Assembly (NCBI GenBank): GCA_002780895.1
Contig: PEUB01000106.1
Coordinates: forward strand, 1-51,315
DNA: 51,315 nucleotides
DNA from: Nitrospirae bacterium CG02_land_8_20_14_3_00_41_53
GTDB taxonomy: Bacteria > Nitrospirota > Thermodesulfovibrionia > Thermodesulfovibrionales > SM23-35
Direction: 5' to 3'
The translations under genes were made by a program, and so were the position numbers. Within the stretch, counting starts at the first letter, position 1. Each line of letters starts with the position of its first letter. This document shows positions 35,744-45,261 of this stretch, in pieces. The notes beneath the pieces are model-generated. The model was given only the letters and a program-made list of their open reading frames with translations. It did no database searches and was not told the origin of the DNA.

Positions 35744-36093
35744 ATGATTATTAAAGTGGAATCTTTAAAAGATTTAAAAAAATTGATAAATGGGAAAAAG
35801 AATCAAGATATCAATGTGATACAACTTAATACCATTGCAAAAGAAGTTCAGAATGAATATAAGCGAGCTGCATCAGAGGTGGGAATCAAGATTGACGAAT
35901 TGAAAGCCATGTGGGATAGGATAACCAAGGCAAAAACCCTTATCAGCGAAGCAAAGAATGAATTAATAACCCGTAACCTGAGATTGGTAGTGAATGTTGC
36001 TAAGAATTATATTGGAAGAGGTCTTTCCTTGCTTGACCTTGAAAACTTAAACATTCAAAGAGGCGCAGTGCATTGAAGGTCTTAATCGGTTAA
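35744..36093 (+). pseudogene. RpoD/RpoH-type sigma factor gene with its middle deleted
   Basis: ATG 35744 opens about 95 residues of a sigma-70 family protein: AKNELITRNLRLVVNVAK and NYIGRGLSLLDL are region 1.2/2.1-2.2. The frame then shifts. From about 36049 a second frame reads KLKHSKRRSALKVLIG and stops at TAA 36091, the typical end of region 4. Core-binding region 2.2 onwards, region 3 and most of region 4 are lost. 350 bases, out of frame. The stop overlaps the converging HPF remnant. Confidence 0.65.
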
Positions 36094-36324
36094 CTTTCTA
36101 TTACTGTCACAGTACTGGCCTGCGGTCCCTTTTCACCCTGTTCTTCCACAAAACGCACCTCCATTCCGACCTTCAGGTGCTTAAAGGGGAACTTCCACCA
36201 CGATTCTGCATCTCATGATTTGGTCGTAATATTTATCTAAGTTCTCCGCCTTCTTGCGGATGTCTTCCCTGAAAGTTTCGGGAAGATCAAAATTGCGGGC
36301 AGTAATTTGCAGCGGAAGTCTCAT
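36090..36324 (-). pseudogene. HPF/RaiA-cold-shock fusion gene with its middle deleted
   Basis: ATG 36324, preceded by GGAGG, opens MRLPLQITARNFDLPETF then ENLDKYYDQIMRCRIVVEVP, the N-terminus of a ribosome-hibernation (sigma-54 modulation/S30AE) protein. In another frame follow KHLKVGMEVRFVEEQGEKG and PQASTVTVI, the end of a cold-shock domain. Full-length proteins with S30AE then CSD are known, so this is one gene that lost about 100 codons. 235 bases, out of frame. Confidence 0.75.
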
Positions 36325-36462
36325 ATTATTTCCTCCATCAAACAACTTCAATATTAATGTTTCCATACTAACAATCAATGAAGCTCAAGTCAATACGTAA
36401 CTAAACAAATAAAGGGATCATGAGGTGTTGCTTGTTTCTAACTTATTGATTATACTATAAAT

Positions 36463-36497
36463 GCGTGGGGCTCATAACCCGAAGGTCAGAGGGTCAA
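36463..36497 (+). tRNA. tRNA-fMet/Met fragment (anticodon arm to T arm)
   Basis: GGGGCTCATAACCCGAAGGT is followed by CAGAGGGTCAA: a complete anticodon stem-loop with CAT, the variable loop and the first T-stem bases of an initiator-type tRNA. No D arm lies 5' and no acceptor stem 3'. Tyrosine integrases often recombine in this part of tRNA genes, so this may be an attachment-site remnant at the edge of the decayed island. Not a functional tRNA. Confidence 0.6.
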
Positions 36498-36506
36498 TAT
36501 GCTATA

Positions 36507-36535
36507 GGCTATCAGGACAAAAAGTCTTGATAGCC
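36507..36535. repeat. 12-bp stem-loop next to the tRNA fragment
   Basis: GGCTATCAGGAC and GTCTTGATAGCC pair over 12 positions (one wobble) around AAAAA. No T-run follows. It may be part of a recombination site. The remaining gap 36325-36641 shows no gene. Confidence 0.5.
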
Positions 36536-36629
36536 TGAGTTACTTTAACAGGACAAATGCAGGGCAGAAAATCCGAAATTGTCCCCGCCGCCGATAATGA
36601 AGGAATATGGAAATAGAAAAAAAGATTAA

Positions 36630-37610
<981 letters not shown>

Positions 37611-37618
37611 ACTTTCCC

Positions 37619-39133
37619 ATGCTAAATAATTATGCAACTAATTCAAACCCTTTGGAAAAAAAATTATACCAGCTTATTATCAGCAGGCTTAATGGTGAAG
37701 GCATCAGTTCAGTATCTTATCAGGGAGAAATATTTAAACTCGTAAGAAAGGGGATTGGTGGATTTATAATCTTTGGTGGTAAAAAAGATGAGGTAAGACA
37801 TTTCATTGAAAAAATCCAGTCGATCTCGGAGACGAGCCTGTTTATAGCATCGGACATCGAACGGGGGGTATCGCAGCAAATACAAAAAAGCACCATATTC
37901 CCATGCCAGATGGCTATCGCAGCAGCCATTGAGAAAAATAGACCTGAAGATGTTACGGTCATCGAAAGTGCGGTAAAGGCAATAGCAGATGAGGCGAAGG
38001 ATATCGGAATAAACATGCCCCTCATCCCTGTTCTTGATATAAATCAAAATCCTGATAATCCCATTATTTGCACGAGGGCATTCTCTGACAACCCTGGAGA
38101 TGTGGCATGGTTCGGCTCAAAATATATAAAAACATTAGAGAGTTCAGGACTTATAAGTTGTGCCAAGCATTTTCCAGGACATGGGGATACATCCACAGAC
38201 TCGCATATCTTGCTCCCTGTCATCAACAAATCTTACGAAGACTTGATGAATATGGATATAATGCCATTCAGAGAGGCCATTAAAACAGGTGTCAGCAGTA
38301 TCATGATTGGACATTTAAGTATTCCGGCCATTGATTATAAACCTGCAAGCTTATCAAAAAAGATAATCAGCGGTATATTGAGGGAAAAGCTTGGATTTGA
38401 GGGTCTTGTACTGACAGATGCCCTGAACATGAATGCCTTGAAAGACATCAAGAATGTCTCTGTACAGTGCATAAAGGCAGGTGCTGACATATTGCTGCAC
38501 CCTGTTAAAGCTGATTTAACGGTTAAAGAACTCATATCAGCTGTTAGAACAGGTGTTATTGCAGAGGAACAGATAGATTCAACAATAAACCGCATATTAA
38601 AAATAAAGGAAAAAATTAAATATGATAAACAACATTTTAGTTATGAAAACCATGAAAAACTTTCCTATCTTATCACTGAAATGTCCATAACCATTGTAAA
38701 GAATACCGCAGGAATATTGCCAACTTCTGAGGGGAATAAGACCCATTTAGTTTTTTGCGGGGATAATAAATTTTTTGAATCATCTCCATTAAAGACATAT
38801 TTCAAAGATATCTCAACAATTACCGATACGCTGGAGTTAAAAAATAAAATCGCCATATTTGCCATATTTACAAGTGTCGCTGCATGGAGAGGAAGTTCAG
38901 GGATAGATGAGGATGAAAAGGATAGGATTAATGAACTCATTGGAAAGGCTGAGAATTCCATTGTCATTTCCTTCGGTAATCCTTATATTTTGCGGTATTT
39001 TAAGAGAGCTGATGTACTTATTGCTGCTTATGAGCCAACTGAGCAGGCACAAAAGGCTGTCATAAAGTGTTTAACAGGAGAAATGGATTTTAAAGGCCGA
39101 CTTCCTGTGAAACTTGATATTTATGCGATTTGA
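37619..39133 (+). CDS. nagZ: Beta-N-acetylhexosaminidase NagZ (GH3)
   Basis: Cytoplasmic glycosidase removing GlcNAc from recycled anhydro-muropeptides. The His of the NagZ catalytic dyad is in AKHFPGHGDTSTDSH and the nucleophile Asp in LVLTDALNMNAL. About 504 residues from ATG 37619 (an in-frame ATG at 37586 is inside galE). It is longer than the 340-residue E. coli enzyme because a C-terminal GH3 domain is kept, as in Gram-positive NagZ. No signal peptide. It overlaps ampG. Confidence 0.9.
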   Translation: MLNNYATNSNPLEKKLYQLIISRLNGEGISSVSYQGEIFKLVRKGIGGFIIFGGKKDEVRHFIEKIQSISETSLFIASDIERGVSQQIQKSTIFPCQMAIAAAIEKNRPEDVTVIESAVKAIADEAKDIGINMPLIPVLDINQNPDNPIICTRAFSDNPGDVAWFGSKYIKTLESSGLISCAKHFPGHGDTSTDSHILLPVINKSYEDLMNMDIMPFREAIKTGVSSIMIGHLSIPAIDYKPASLSKKIISGILREKLGFEGLVLTDALNMNALKDIKNVSVQCIKAGADILLHPVKADLTVKELISAVRTGVIAEEQIDSTINRILKIKEKIKYDKQHFSYENHEKLSYLITEMSITIVKNTAGILPTSEGNKTHLVFCGDNKFFESSPLKTYFKDISTITDTLELKNKIAIFAIFTSVAAWRGSSGIDEDEKDRINELIGKAENSIVISFGNPYILRYFKRADVLIAAYEPTEQAQKAVIKCLTGEMDFKGRLPVKLDIYAI

Positions 39134-40373
39134 TATTTCTCCATATCTTCAGGTATTCCGCAGCCCGAGTATTGCTGTAGTGACATTTCTTGGTTTTTCC
39201 TCGGGGCTTCCTTTAGCCCTGACCAGCGGTACTTTACAGGCATGGATGACAGTGGCCGGCATAGATTTGCGCACTATCGGTATATTTGCACTTGTGGGAT
39301 TGCCTTATACATTGAAATTCCTTTGGTCACCGTTTATGGATCGTTTTATTCCTCCATGGCTGGGAAGACGTCGAGGCTGGATAATCATAACTCAATTTAG
39401 TCTTATTATTGGTATTTCAGCCATGGCTTTTAGCTCCCCACATCAAGCTCCATTGCTGTTAGCTGCACTTGCCATGATGGTAGCTTTTAGTTCTGCCTCT
39501 CAGGATATTGTGATTGATGCATACCGTACCGATGTTTTACAGGAACAACAGCGTGGGGTAGGGGCTGCCGTGTTTGTAATGGGCTATCGAATTGCAATGC
39601 TCGTCTCAGGGGCGCTGGCGCTTGTTCTATCCGATTATATAGGCTGGCGGAACACTTATTTATTAATGGCCGGAATAATGGGAGTAGGAATAATAACAAC
39701 ACTATTAGGGACCGAGCCTGACACAAGGATAGTGCCTCCTCAAGGCATTCGAGAGGCTGTATGGGGGCCTTTAAGAGATTACTTTTCGAGAAACTCTGCC
39801 ATTTGGCTTTTATTTTTAATAGTACTCTATAAGTTAGGAGATGCTTATGCAAGCTCGCTGACTACTGCGTTTCTTATCAGGGGGGTGGGCTTTTCTGTAA
39901 GCGATGTGGGTACCATAAATAAGGGACTTGGTGTCGTCTCACTGATTGTGGGTGCAATGTTTGGAGGCACTTTAATGATCAGGCTGGGGCTTTTCCGCTC
40001 CCTGGTAATCTTTGGTATACTTCAGGCTGTATCAAATCTTTCATTCATGGTTTTAGCATGGATGGGTAAAAGTTATGGTATGTTGATTTTTGCTATCGCC
40101 TTTGAAAACATGAGCGGTGGTATGGGTACCGCAGCCTTTGTCTCACTTCTAATGGCGTTGTGTAATCATCGCTACACTGCAACACAGTACGCACTATTGT
40201 CATCGATTGCTGCTCTTGGTCGGATATTTATATCACCAACATCAGGCTATCTGGTGGAGTCAATAGGCTGGGCCAGTTTCTTTTTTATAACCTTTCTTGT
40301 TGCCCTGCCTGGATTGTTGCTTTTGTGGTGGCTGCGACATAAAATTGACGGGTTGAAAAGCGAGGCCAGTTGA
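39123..40373 (+). CDS. ampG: AmpG-type muropeptide permease (MFS)
   Basis: Inner-membrane importer of GlcNAc-anhydroMurNAc peptides. ATG 39123 (MRFDISPYLQVFRSP) is preferred over TTG 39114; it overlaps nagZ by 11 bases. About 416 residues, 12 membrane helices. AmpG family features include FLGFSSGLPLALTSGTLQAW, LKFLWSPFMDRF and SASQDIVIDAYRTDVL. Together with nagZ it forms the import and first-cleavage steps of peptidoglycan recycling. Confidence 0.9.
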   Translation: MRFDISPYLQVFRSPSIAVVTFLGFSSGLPLALTSGTLQAWMTVAGIDLRTIGIFALVGLPYTLKFLWSPFMDRFIPPWLGRRRGWIIITQFSLIIGISAMAFSSPHQAPLLLAALAMMVAFSSASQDIVIDAYRTDVLQEQQRGVGAAVFVMGYRIAMLVSGALALVLSDYIGWRNTYLLMAGIMGVGIITTLLGTEPDTRIVPPQGIREAVWGPLRDYFSRNSAIWLLFLIVLYKLGDAYASSLTTAFLIRGVGFSVSDVGTINKGLGVVSLIVGAMFGGTLMIRLGLFRSLVIFGILQAVSNLSFMVLAWMGKSYGMLIFAIAFENMSGGMGTAAFVSLLMALCNHRYTATQYALLSSIAALGRIFISPTSGYLVESIGWASFFFITFLVALPGLLLLWWLRHKIDGLKSEAS

Positions 40374-40374
40374 T

Positions 40375-41118
40375 TTAAATTGGTCTGAAAACAATTATAC
40401 CTGGTTTGCCAACTATATAATTTTTAAAATCCTGATCAACTACTTTTCTATGTTTTTTTAGAGAAGAAGCATGACGTAAATAAATTTTATCTCCATCTTC
40501 GATAATAATTCCTACATGCGAAACGTCTAAACCCTTTAATGTGGAATATATGCCGACATAATCCCCTGTTCTCAGTTTATTCAAAACTGAAACATCAATC
40601 GCATCTGAAGGAATATATATGATTTCTCGCTGCACAGGGCGAATCCCAGGCAGAAAACATGTCCTGTCTTCCTTAACATTCAGCGTTTTTTGTACTCTTA
40701 TGGTCTTTTTAGCACGGATTTTTTCAGTAACGTCATTAACAAAGTCAGGATTAAAATCCCGCCAATCAGTGAAGAAGTGATTTCTATTCTCAAAGGCAAC
40801 TATTCCTGATTTGTATCTTACCTTTCTTAAATTTACCTTAAATTCGGGAAAAGAGCCTGATAACCGCATTGCCTCTATGTAATCGATAAAGGTAAAACAA
40901 TCAACTCCTTTCAGATTTATCATGAAAACCTCTGGTATGTTTATATCTCCAATTAAAGTTGATTCGACATAATCTAAATCCAGAAAATTTCTGGAAAGAA
41001 AGTCTATCCGGCTGGCAACATCCTTAATTTTAGATGATTTTTGTATGATACGATCTAATCCTTCCTGCAAAAATTTACCTAAAATGATGATCTCTTCGGT
41101 ACGGAATGTTTTAAACAT
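40375..41118 (-). CDS. DUF1460 amidase (NlpC/P60-like, AmpD-type role)
   Basis: Start at ATG 41118 (MFKTFRTEEIIILGKFLQ); longer frames run through a palindrome. 247 residues with no signal peptide, so cytoplasmic. The nucleophile Cys is in LKGVDCFTFIDYIEAMRLS and the His in DVSHVGIIIEDG. Characterised DUF1460 members are N-acetylmuramoyl-L-alanine amidases acting on anhydro-muropeptides. The position between ampG and nagA fits the AmpD step of recycling. Converges on ampG with one base between stops. Confidence 0.8.
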   Translation of the reverse strand: MFKTFRTEEIIILGKFLQEGLDRIIQKSSKIKDVASRIDFLSRNFLDLDYVESTLIGDINIPEVFMINLKGVDCFTFIDYIEAMRLSGSFPEFKVNLRKVRYKSGIVAFENRNHFFTDWRDFNPDFVNDVTEKIRAKKTIRVQKTLNVKEDRTCFLPGIRPVQREIIYIPSDAIDVSVLNKLRTGDYVGIYSTLKGLDVSHVGIIIEDGDKIYLRHASSLKKHRKVVDQDFKNYIVGKPGIIVFRPI

Positions 41119-41214
41119 AGTATTTTTCTGTGGTATGATAACAAAAATTCTCAATGTCAATAAAATAATGAAACATTCATGTCTTAAAAGACACAAAATA
41201 TAATGAAAATTTGT

Positions 41215-41260
41215 AATCCCCCTATACCCCCCCTTTAGAAAAGGGGGGCGAGGGGGGATT
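41215..41260. repeat. Palindromic element (type A) between the DUF1460 gene and nagA
   Basis: AATCCCCCTATACCCCCCC, TTTAGAAAA, then GGGGGGCGAGGGGGGATT. An intergenic copy of the element found inside trpB, envC and manC; it ends 15 bases before the nagA start. Confidence 0.85.
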
Positions 41261-41274
41261 TGAGGTATTTTCAG

Positions 41275-42132
41275 GTGAAGATTATTGATATACATACCCA
41301 TGGCATAGGTGGTTACGATACAAGGACAACAGCCGAAGGCGATATCCTCAAAATAGCTGGAATACATGGCTCATATGGAATTTCGGAAATTATACTTTCA
41401 GTATATTCAGCTCCTATACCAATCATGAGAGAAAATATGGATACAGTCAGAAAGGCAATGGAAATGCAAGATGTAGAACCTGCGAAAATCATCGGAGTTC
41501 ATCTCGAAGGTCCATTCCTCAATCCATCAAAATGCGGTGCCCTGAGTGCATCGTCATTCGTTGAACCAACAGAGGATAACTTCAAAGAACTCATTGAGGG
41601 GTTTGAAGATATAGTAAAGATAATCACCATTGCACCTGAGATAAATGAGGCTATAGGGCTTATCAAGAAGATGTCTGGCATGGGAATCATTGTCAGCATG
41701 GGACATTCTGATGCAACATATAATGAGGCAAAAGCTGGTTTTAATGCAGGTGCTAAGGGAATTACACACATCTTCAATGCAATGCGTTTTCATCACAGGG
41801 AGCCGGGACTTGCAGGGTTTGGACTTTTAAATCAGGATATTTATATTGAGCTTATTGCAGACCCCTGTCACCTCCATTCAAAAACACTTGAATTGATATT
41901 CAAAACAAAAAATCCTGACAGGATAATAATAGTGTCAGATACAGTAAAAGAGACAAAAGTGAGGGGAGGAGGGGGGAGGGAACAAGGTATTACCGATATC
42001 CACGGCAGACTTTCGGGGGGCTGCATGACCATTACAGAATCTTCAAAAAGGCTTATTGAGATAGGATATAATAAAAATTCTATAATGAGGTGCATAACTA
42101 AAAATCCTAAAATGTATCTCAGTTCTTTCTAA
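41275..42132 (+). CDS. nagA: N-acetylglucosamine-6-phosphate deacetylase (short form)
   Basis: Amidohydrolase converting GlcNAc-6-P to GlcN-6-P. GTG 41275 follows GAGG at 9 bases. Motifs: IIDIHTHGIGGYD, the metal Glu in GVHLEGPFLNPSKCGA, MGHSDATY, THIFNAMRFHHREPG and the catalytic Asp in IIIVSDTVKE. Only 285 residues against about 380: the protein starts at the first metal strand, so the N-terminal part of the beta-sandwich domain and much of the C-terminus are missing. All catalytic residues remain. It completes a recycling set with nagZ, ampG and the DUF1460 amidase. Confidence 0.85.
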   Translation: MKIIDIHTHGIGGYDTRTTAEGDILKIAGIHGSYGISEIILSVYSAPIPIMRENMDTVRKAMEMQDVEPAKIIGVHLEGPFLNPSKCGALSASSFVEPTEDNFKELIEGFEDIVKIITIAPEINEAIGLIKKMSGMGIIVSMGHSDATYNEAKAGFNAGAKGITHIFNAMRFHHREPGLAGFGLLNQDIYIELIADPCHLHSKTLELIFKTKNPDRIIIVSDTVKETKVRGGGGREQGITDIHGRLSGGCMTITESSKRLIEIGYNKNSIMRCITKNPKMYLSSF

Positions 42133-42154
42133 TCTTATTATCTATAACTTCTGC

Positions 42155-42230
42155 TGTCATTGCGAGTGAAACAAAGCAATCTCGTCTTTCTCAGTGAGAT
42201 TGCCACGGTCGATGCAACCTCGCAATGACA
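42155..42230. repeat. REP-like palindrome (TCATTGCGAG family)
   Basis: TGTCATTGCGAG ... CTCGCAATGACA terminal arms enclose GCAATCTC and GAGATTGC inner arms. It belongs to the widespread REP/MITE family with these ends. It lies between nagA and the NusG-like gene. Confidence 0.85.
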
Positions 42231-42249
42231 GATACGGCAATCGCCACTA

Positions 42250-42276
42250 TTGTTATAACCGGATTTGGGTTATAAT
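42250..42276 (+). promoter_or_regulatory. Promoter of the polysaccharide operon
   Basis: TTGTTA (42250-42255) and a perfect TATAAT (42271-42276), spacer 15. The transcription start would be 1-2 bases before the ATG at 42285, with no ribosome-binding site. Confidence 0.5.
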
Positions 42277-42284
42277 GTTTATAA

Positions 42285-42767
42285 ATGTGGTATGCCATTT
42301 ATACAAAGCCGGGGAAAGAGGATTCAATTGCCTATCGCCTTGAAGGTATAGGCATTGAGGTCATGAACCCGAAAATAAAGTTCAAGAAATATAGGCGCAA
42401 TAAACTTATTGAGGTCATAGAACCTCTCTTTCCTTCTTACCTATTTGCAAGCTTCGAGAAAGAGAAATATTCCCATCTCATCACTTACACAAGGGGTGTG
42501 AGATACATAGTAGGTAAAGGCAATCCTATTGTTGTTTATGATGAGATTATTAACACAATAAAAGAAGGCATGGGAGATGACAACATAGTGGTTATCAAAC
42601 CCAGGAGATTCGAAAAAGGAGACAGGATTTTAATAAAGGATGGACCGTTTAGAGATTTTTATGGAATTTTTGAAAAAGAGACCAGAGGCACTGAGAGGGT
42701 AATGATCCTTCTTGAAATGATTCATTACAGGCTTGAACTCGATAGTTGTTTTCTGACTAAAATATAG
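42285..42767 (+). CDS. NusG-family specialised antiterminator (RfaH/UpxY-like)
   Basis: 160 residues. The NGN domain (MWYAIYTKPGKEDSIAYRLE, EPLFPSYLFASFE) is followed by a KOW domain (FEKGDRILIKDGPFRDFYGI). As first gene of a polysaccharide operon it probably binds RNA polymerase and suppresses pausing or termination through the 7-kb rfb-man unit, as RfaH, UpxY and LoaP do for theirs. It is followed 24 bases later by rfbA. The mRNA appears nearly leaderless. Confidence 0.85.
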   Translation: MWYAIYTKPGKEDSIAYRLEGIGIEVMNPKIKFKKYRRNKLIEVIEPLFPSYLFASFEKEKYSHLITYTRGVRYIVGKGNPIVVYDEIINTIKEGMGDDNIVVIKPRRFEKGDRILIKDGPFRDFYGIFEKETRGTERVMILLEMIHYRLELDSCFLTKI

Positions 42768-42791
42768 TATAGCTTTTTGGAGGGTTTCTAA

Positions 42792-43664
42792 ATGAAAGGC
42801 ATAATCTTAGCAGGTGGCATCGGGACAAGGCTTTATCCGGTAACAATAGGTATTTGTAAACAGTTATTGCCTATTTATGATAAGCCGATGATTTATTACC
42901 CCCTGTCTGTACTTATGCTTGCAGGGATAAAGGATATCCTGATAATTTCCACGCCACAGGATTTACAGCGTTTTATGAATATATTCAATGACGGCTCTCA
43001 TTTAGGGCTTAGTTTTTCTTACAGGGAACAGTCTCACCCGGGCGGCATTGCAGAAGCCTTTATCCTGGGTGAGAAATTTATAGGCAGTGATGATGTTTGT
43101 CTTGTGCTGGGGGATAATATTTTTTATGGCCACGGTCTTACAGGTTTATTGGAGAAGGCGGTAGATGATGTAAAAACAAAGGGTGGTGCGACAATATTTG
43201 GTTATTATGTCAATGACCCTGAAAGATATGGAGTAGTCGAATTTGATGAGAAGGGCAATGTCCTGTCTTTAGAGGAAAAGCCCAAAATACCAAAATCGAG
43301 ATATGCGGTAACAGGCCTGTATTTCTATAACAACGAAGTAGTAAAGATTTCTAAAAATATAAAGCCGTCGCGAAGGGGTGAGCTCGAGATAACAGATGTA
43401 AATAGAGAATATCTTAAAAGGAGAAAACTCAGGGTTGAACTGATGGGCAGAGGCTATGCCTGGCTTGATACAGGTACTCATAAGAGCCTTTTAGAAGCCG
43501 GTGAGTTTATATCAACTATTGAAAAAAGACAGGGGTTAAAAATAGCCTGCATAGAAGAAATAGCATACAAATTAGGTTATATTGATAAAAAGCAATTGTT
43601 AAAACTTGCACAGGCCTTAAATCATAATGAATACGGAAAATATCTTTTGAGGGTGATAAAATAA
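42792..43664 (+). CDS. rfbA: Glucose-1-phosphate thymidylyltransferase
   Basis: First step of dTDP-L-rhamnose synthesis: dTTP plus glucose-1-P gives dTDP-glucose. 290 residues. The nucleotide signature is [12 protein letters not shown], with [20 protein letters not shown] and the metal Asp in [15 protein letters not shown] lies 9 bases before the ATG. First enzyme gene of the operon. Confidence 0.95.
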   Translation: MKGIILAGGIGTRLYPVTIGICKQLLPIYDKPMIYYPLSVLMLAGIKDILIISTPQDLQRFMNIFNDGSHLGLSFSYREQSHPGGIAEAFILGEKFIGSDDVCLVLGDNIFYGHGLTGLLEKAVDDVKTKGGATIFGYYVNDPERYGVVEFDEKGNVLSLEEKPKIPKSRYAVTGLYFYNNEVVKISKNIKPSRRGELEITDVNREYLKRRKLRVELMGRGYAWLDTGTHKSLLEAGEFISTIEKRQGLKIACIEEIAYKLGYIDKKQLLKLAQALNHNEYGKYLLRVIK

Positions 43665-43700
43665 CAGCAGGCAAAGGCCTTTTTTCTAAGCTTTTTAGTT

Positions 43701-44318
43701 ATGCCATTTATTTTTAAAAAATTATCAATACCGGAAGTTATCCTAATAGAACCAAAGGTTTTCAGGGACAGACGGGGACTCTTTCTGGAAACTTACAAAT
43801 ATTCAGACTTTGCTCAGTCGGGCATAAAAGAGCAGTTTGTTCAGGATAATTATTCAAAATCTGTAAAAGGCGTATTGAGAGGACTTCACTTTCAGAAAAA
43901 TCCCAATGCACAGGGCAAATTAGTCCAGTGTGTAAAGGGAAAGATATTTGATGTAGCGGTAGATATAAGAAAAGGTTCTCCCACCTTTAGACATTGGGTT
44001 AGTGTTGAACTGTCTGAAGAAAATAATCTTATGCTTTATGTCCCTTCTGCCTTTGCTCATGGTTTTGTTGTCCTGAGTGAAACAGCTGATGTTATATATA
44101 AGTGTAATAGAGAATATTCGCCAGAAGACGATAGGGGGATTATCTGGAATGACCCTGATATAAATATCAACTGGCCGATCAAAGACCCGGTTCTCTCAGA
44201 AAAAGATAAAAAACATCCAGCATTATATAATGCTGATATTAATTTTGAATACCCTTTTATATCCCCCCTTGCCAGGGGGGTTAGGGGTGTGTTTAAAAAG
44301 GGAGGCAGGCTGATTTAA
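43701..44318 (+). CDS. rfbC: dTDP-4-dehydrorhamnose 3,5-epimerase
   Basis: Cupin-fold epimerase, third step of dTDP-rhamnose synthesis. The catalytic His is in VLRGLHFQKNP and the Tyr region in LYVPSAFAHGFVVLSE. 205 residues; the normal C-terminus should end near HPALYNADINFEYPF. A palindromic element then supplies a new tail (ISPLARGVRGVFKKGG) and the stop. The active site is untouched. Confidence 0.93.
   Translation: MPFIFKKLSIPEVILIEPKVFRDRRGLFLETYKYSDFAQSGIKEQFVQDNYSKSVKGVLRGLHFQKNPNAQGKLVQCVKGKIFDVAVDIRKGSPTFRHWVSVELSEENNLMLYVPSAFAHGFVVLSETADVIYKCNREYSPEDDRGIIWNDPDININWPIKDPVLSEKDKKHPALYNADINFEYPFISPLARGVRGVFKKGGRLI
44260..44293. repeat. Palindromic element forming the rfbC tail
   Basis: ATCCCCCCTTGCCAGGGGGG followed by TTAGGGGTGTGTT. 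The palindrome reads in frame as ISPLARGVRGV and changes the C-terminus of RfbC. Confidence 0.7.
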
Positions 44319-44403
44319 AACAATATGTTGAAAAATAAAGGATATTTTAAGAATTTACTAAAAAACTTTTGACAATATGGTTGTTTAATACAGGAGGTGT
44401 AAT

Positions 44404-45261
44404 ATGAAGATTTTAATTACAGGTGCAAACGGCCAGCTTGCAAGGGAATTTCAAAAGGCGTTAGAAAACTATGAATATACAGTAGGGGCTTTAGATAAAG
44501 AAAGTCTGGATATATCTGATTTGAATGTCGTTATAGAAGCTTTTTCAAAATATAATCCTGATATTATTTTAAACTGTGCTGCTTATAATTTTGTAGATAA
44601 GGCTGAAAAGGATTTTGATACTGCATACAAAGTAAACGCCGCAGGAGTGAGAAACCTGGCGGTTGCGTGCAAAAAAAATAATGCCCTGTTAGTTCACTAC
44701 AGCACTGATTACATATTTAATGGAACAAAGGAAGATTTTTATACAGAGGAAGATGAACCAGATCCAATTAACAATTACGGTAAAAGCAAATTAATGGGTG
44801 AAAAGATTTTAACAGAAGAGACTGATAATTTTTTATTATTCAGGGTTAGCTGGGTATTTGGAGAAGGCAAACAAAACTTTCTTTATAAATTGTCCGAATT
44901 GGCAAGGAAGAATATGGTTTTAAAAATTGTTTGCGACCAGACCTCGGTGCCGACCTTTACAAAGGACATTATAACTTTAACAATGCTTGCAATAGAAAAA
45001 GGTCTGAGAGGGGTTTACCATCTGACCAACAGCGGATATGTTACAAGATATGAAGTCGCACGCTATTTTATTGATAGGCTTGGTCTGGATAACCTGATAT
45101 TGCCTGTAAACTCAGATTATTTTCCTTCACCTGTCAAGAGGCCATATTTCTCTGCAATGTCAAATCATAAGCTTTCGAGAGCCCTGGGCGTTAATATACC
45201 TGACTGGAGGATCGGCATTGACAGGTACATAGAAGAAATGTTTAAACAAGAGGAAATCTAA
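44404..45261 (+). CDS. rfbD: dTDP-4-dehydrorhamnose reductase
   Basis: Last step of dTDP-L-rhamnose synthesis. 285 residues, SDR fold. The NAD(P) loop is TGANGQLAREF. Catalytic Thr and Tyr-Lys are in VHYSTDYIFNG and NNYGKSKLMGE. CAGGAGGTG precedes the ATG. Its last base is shared with the rfbB ATG (TAATG). Confidence 0.94.
   Translation: MKILITGANGQLAREFQKALENYEYTVGALDKESLDISDLNVVIEAFSKYNPDIILNCAAYNFVDKAEKDFDTAYKVNAAGVRNLAVACKKNNALLVHYSTDYIFNGTKEDFYTEEDEPDPINNYGKSKLMGEKILTEETDNFLLFRVSWVFGEGKQNFLYKLSELARKNMVLKIVCDQTSVPTFTKDIITLTMLAIEKGLRGVYHLTNSGYVTRYEVARYFIDRLGLDNLILPVNSDYFPSPVKRPYFSAMSNHKLSRALGVNIPDWRIGIDRYIEEMFKQEEI

Noticed and set aside
43665-43700. Terminator after rfbA (AAAGGCCTTTTTT)
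   Set aside because: The palindrome has no loop and rfbC follows in the same operon; unlikely to terminate.
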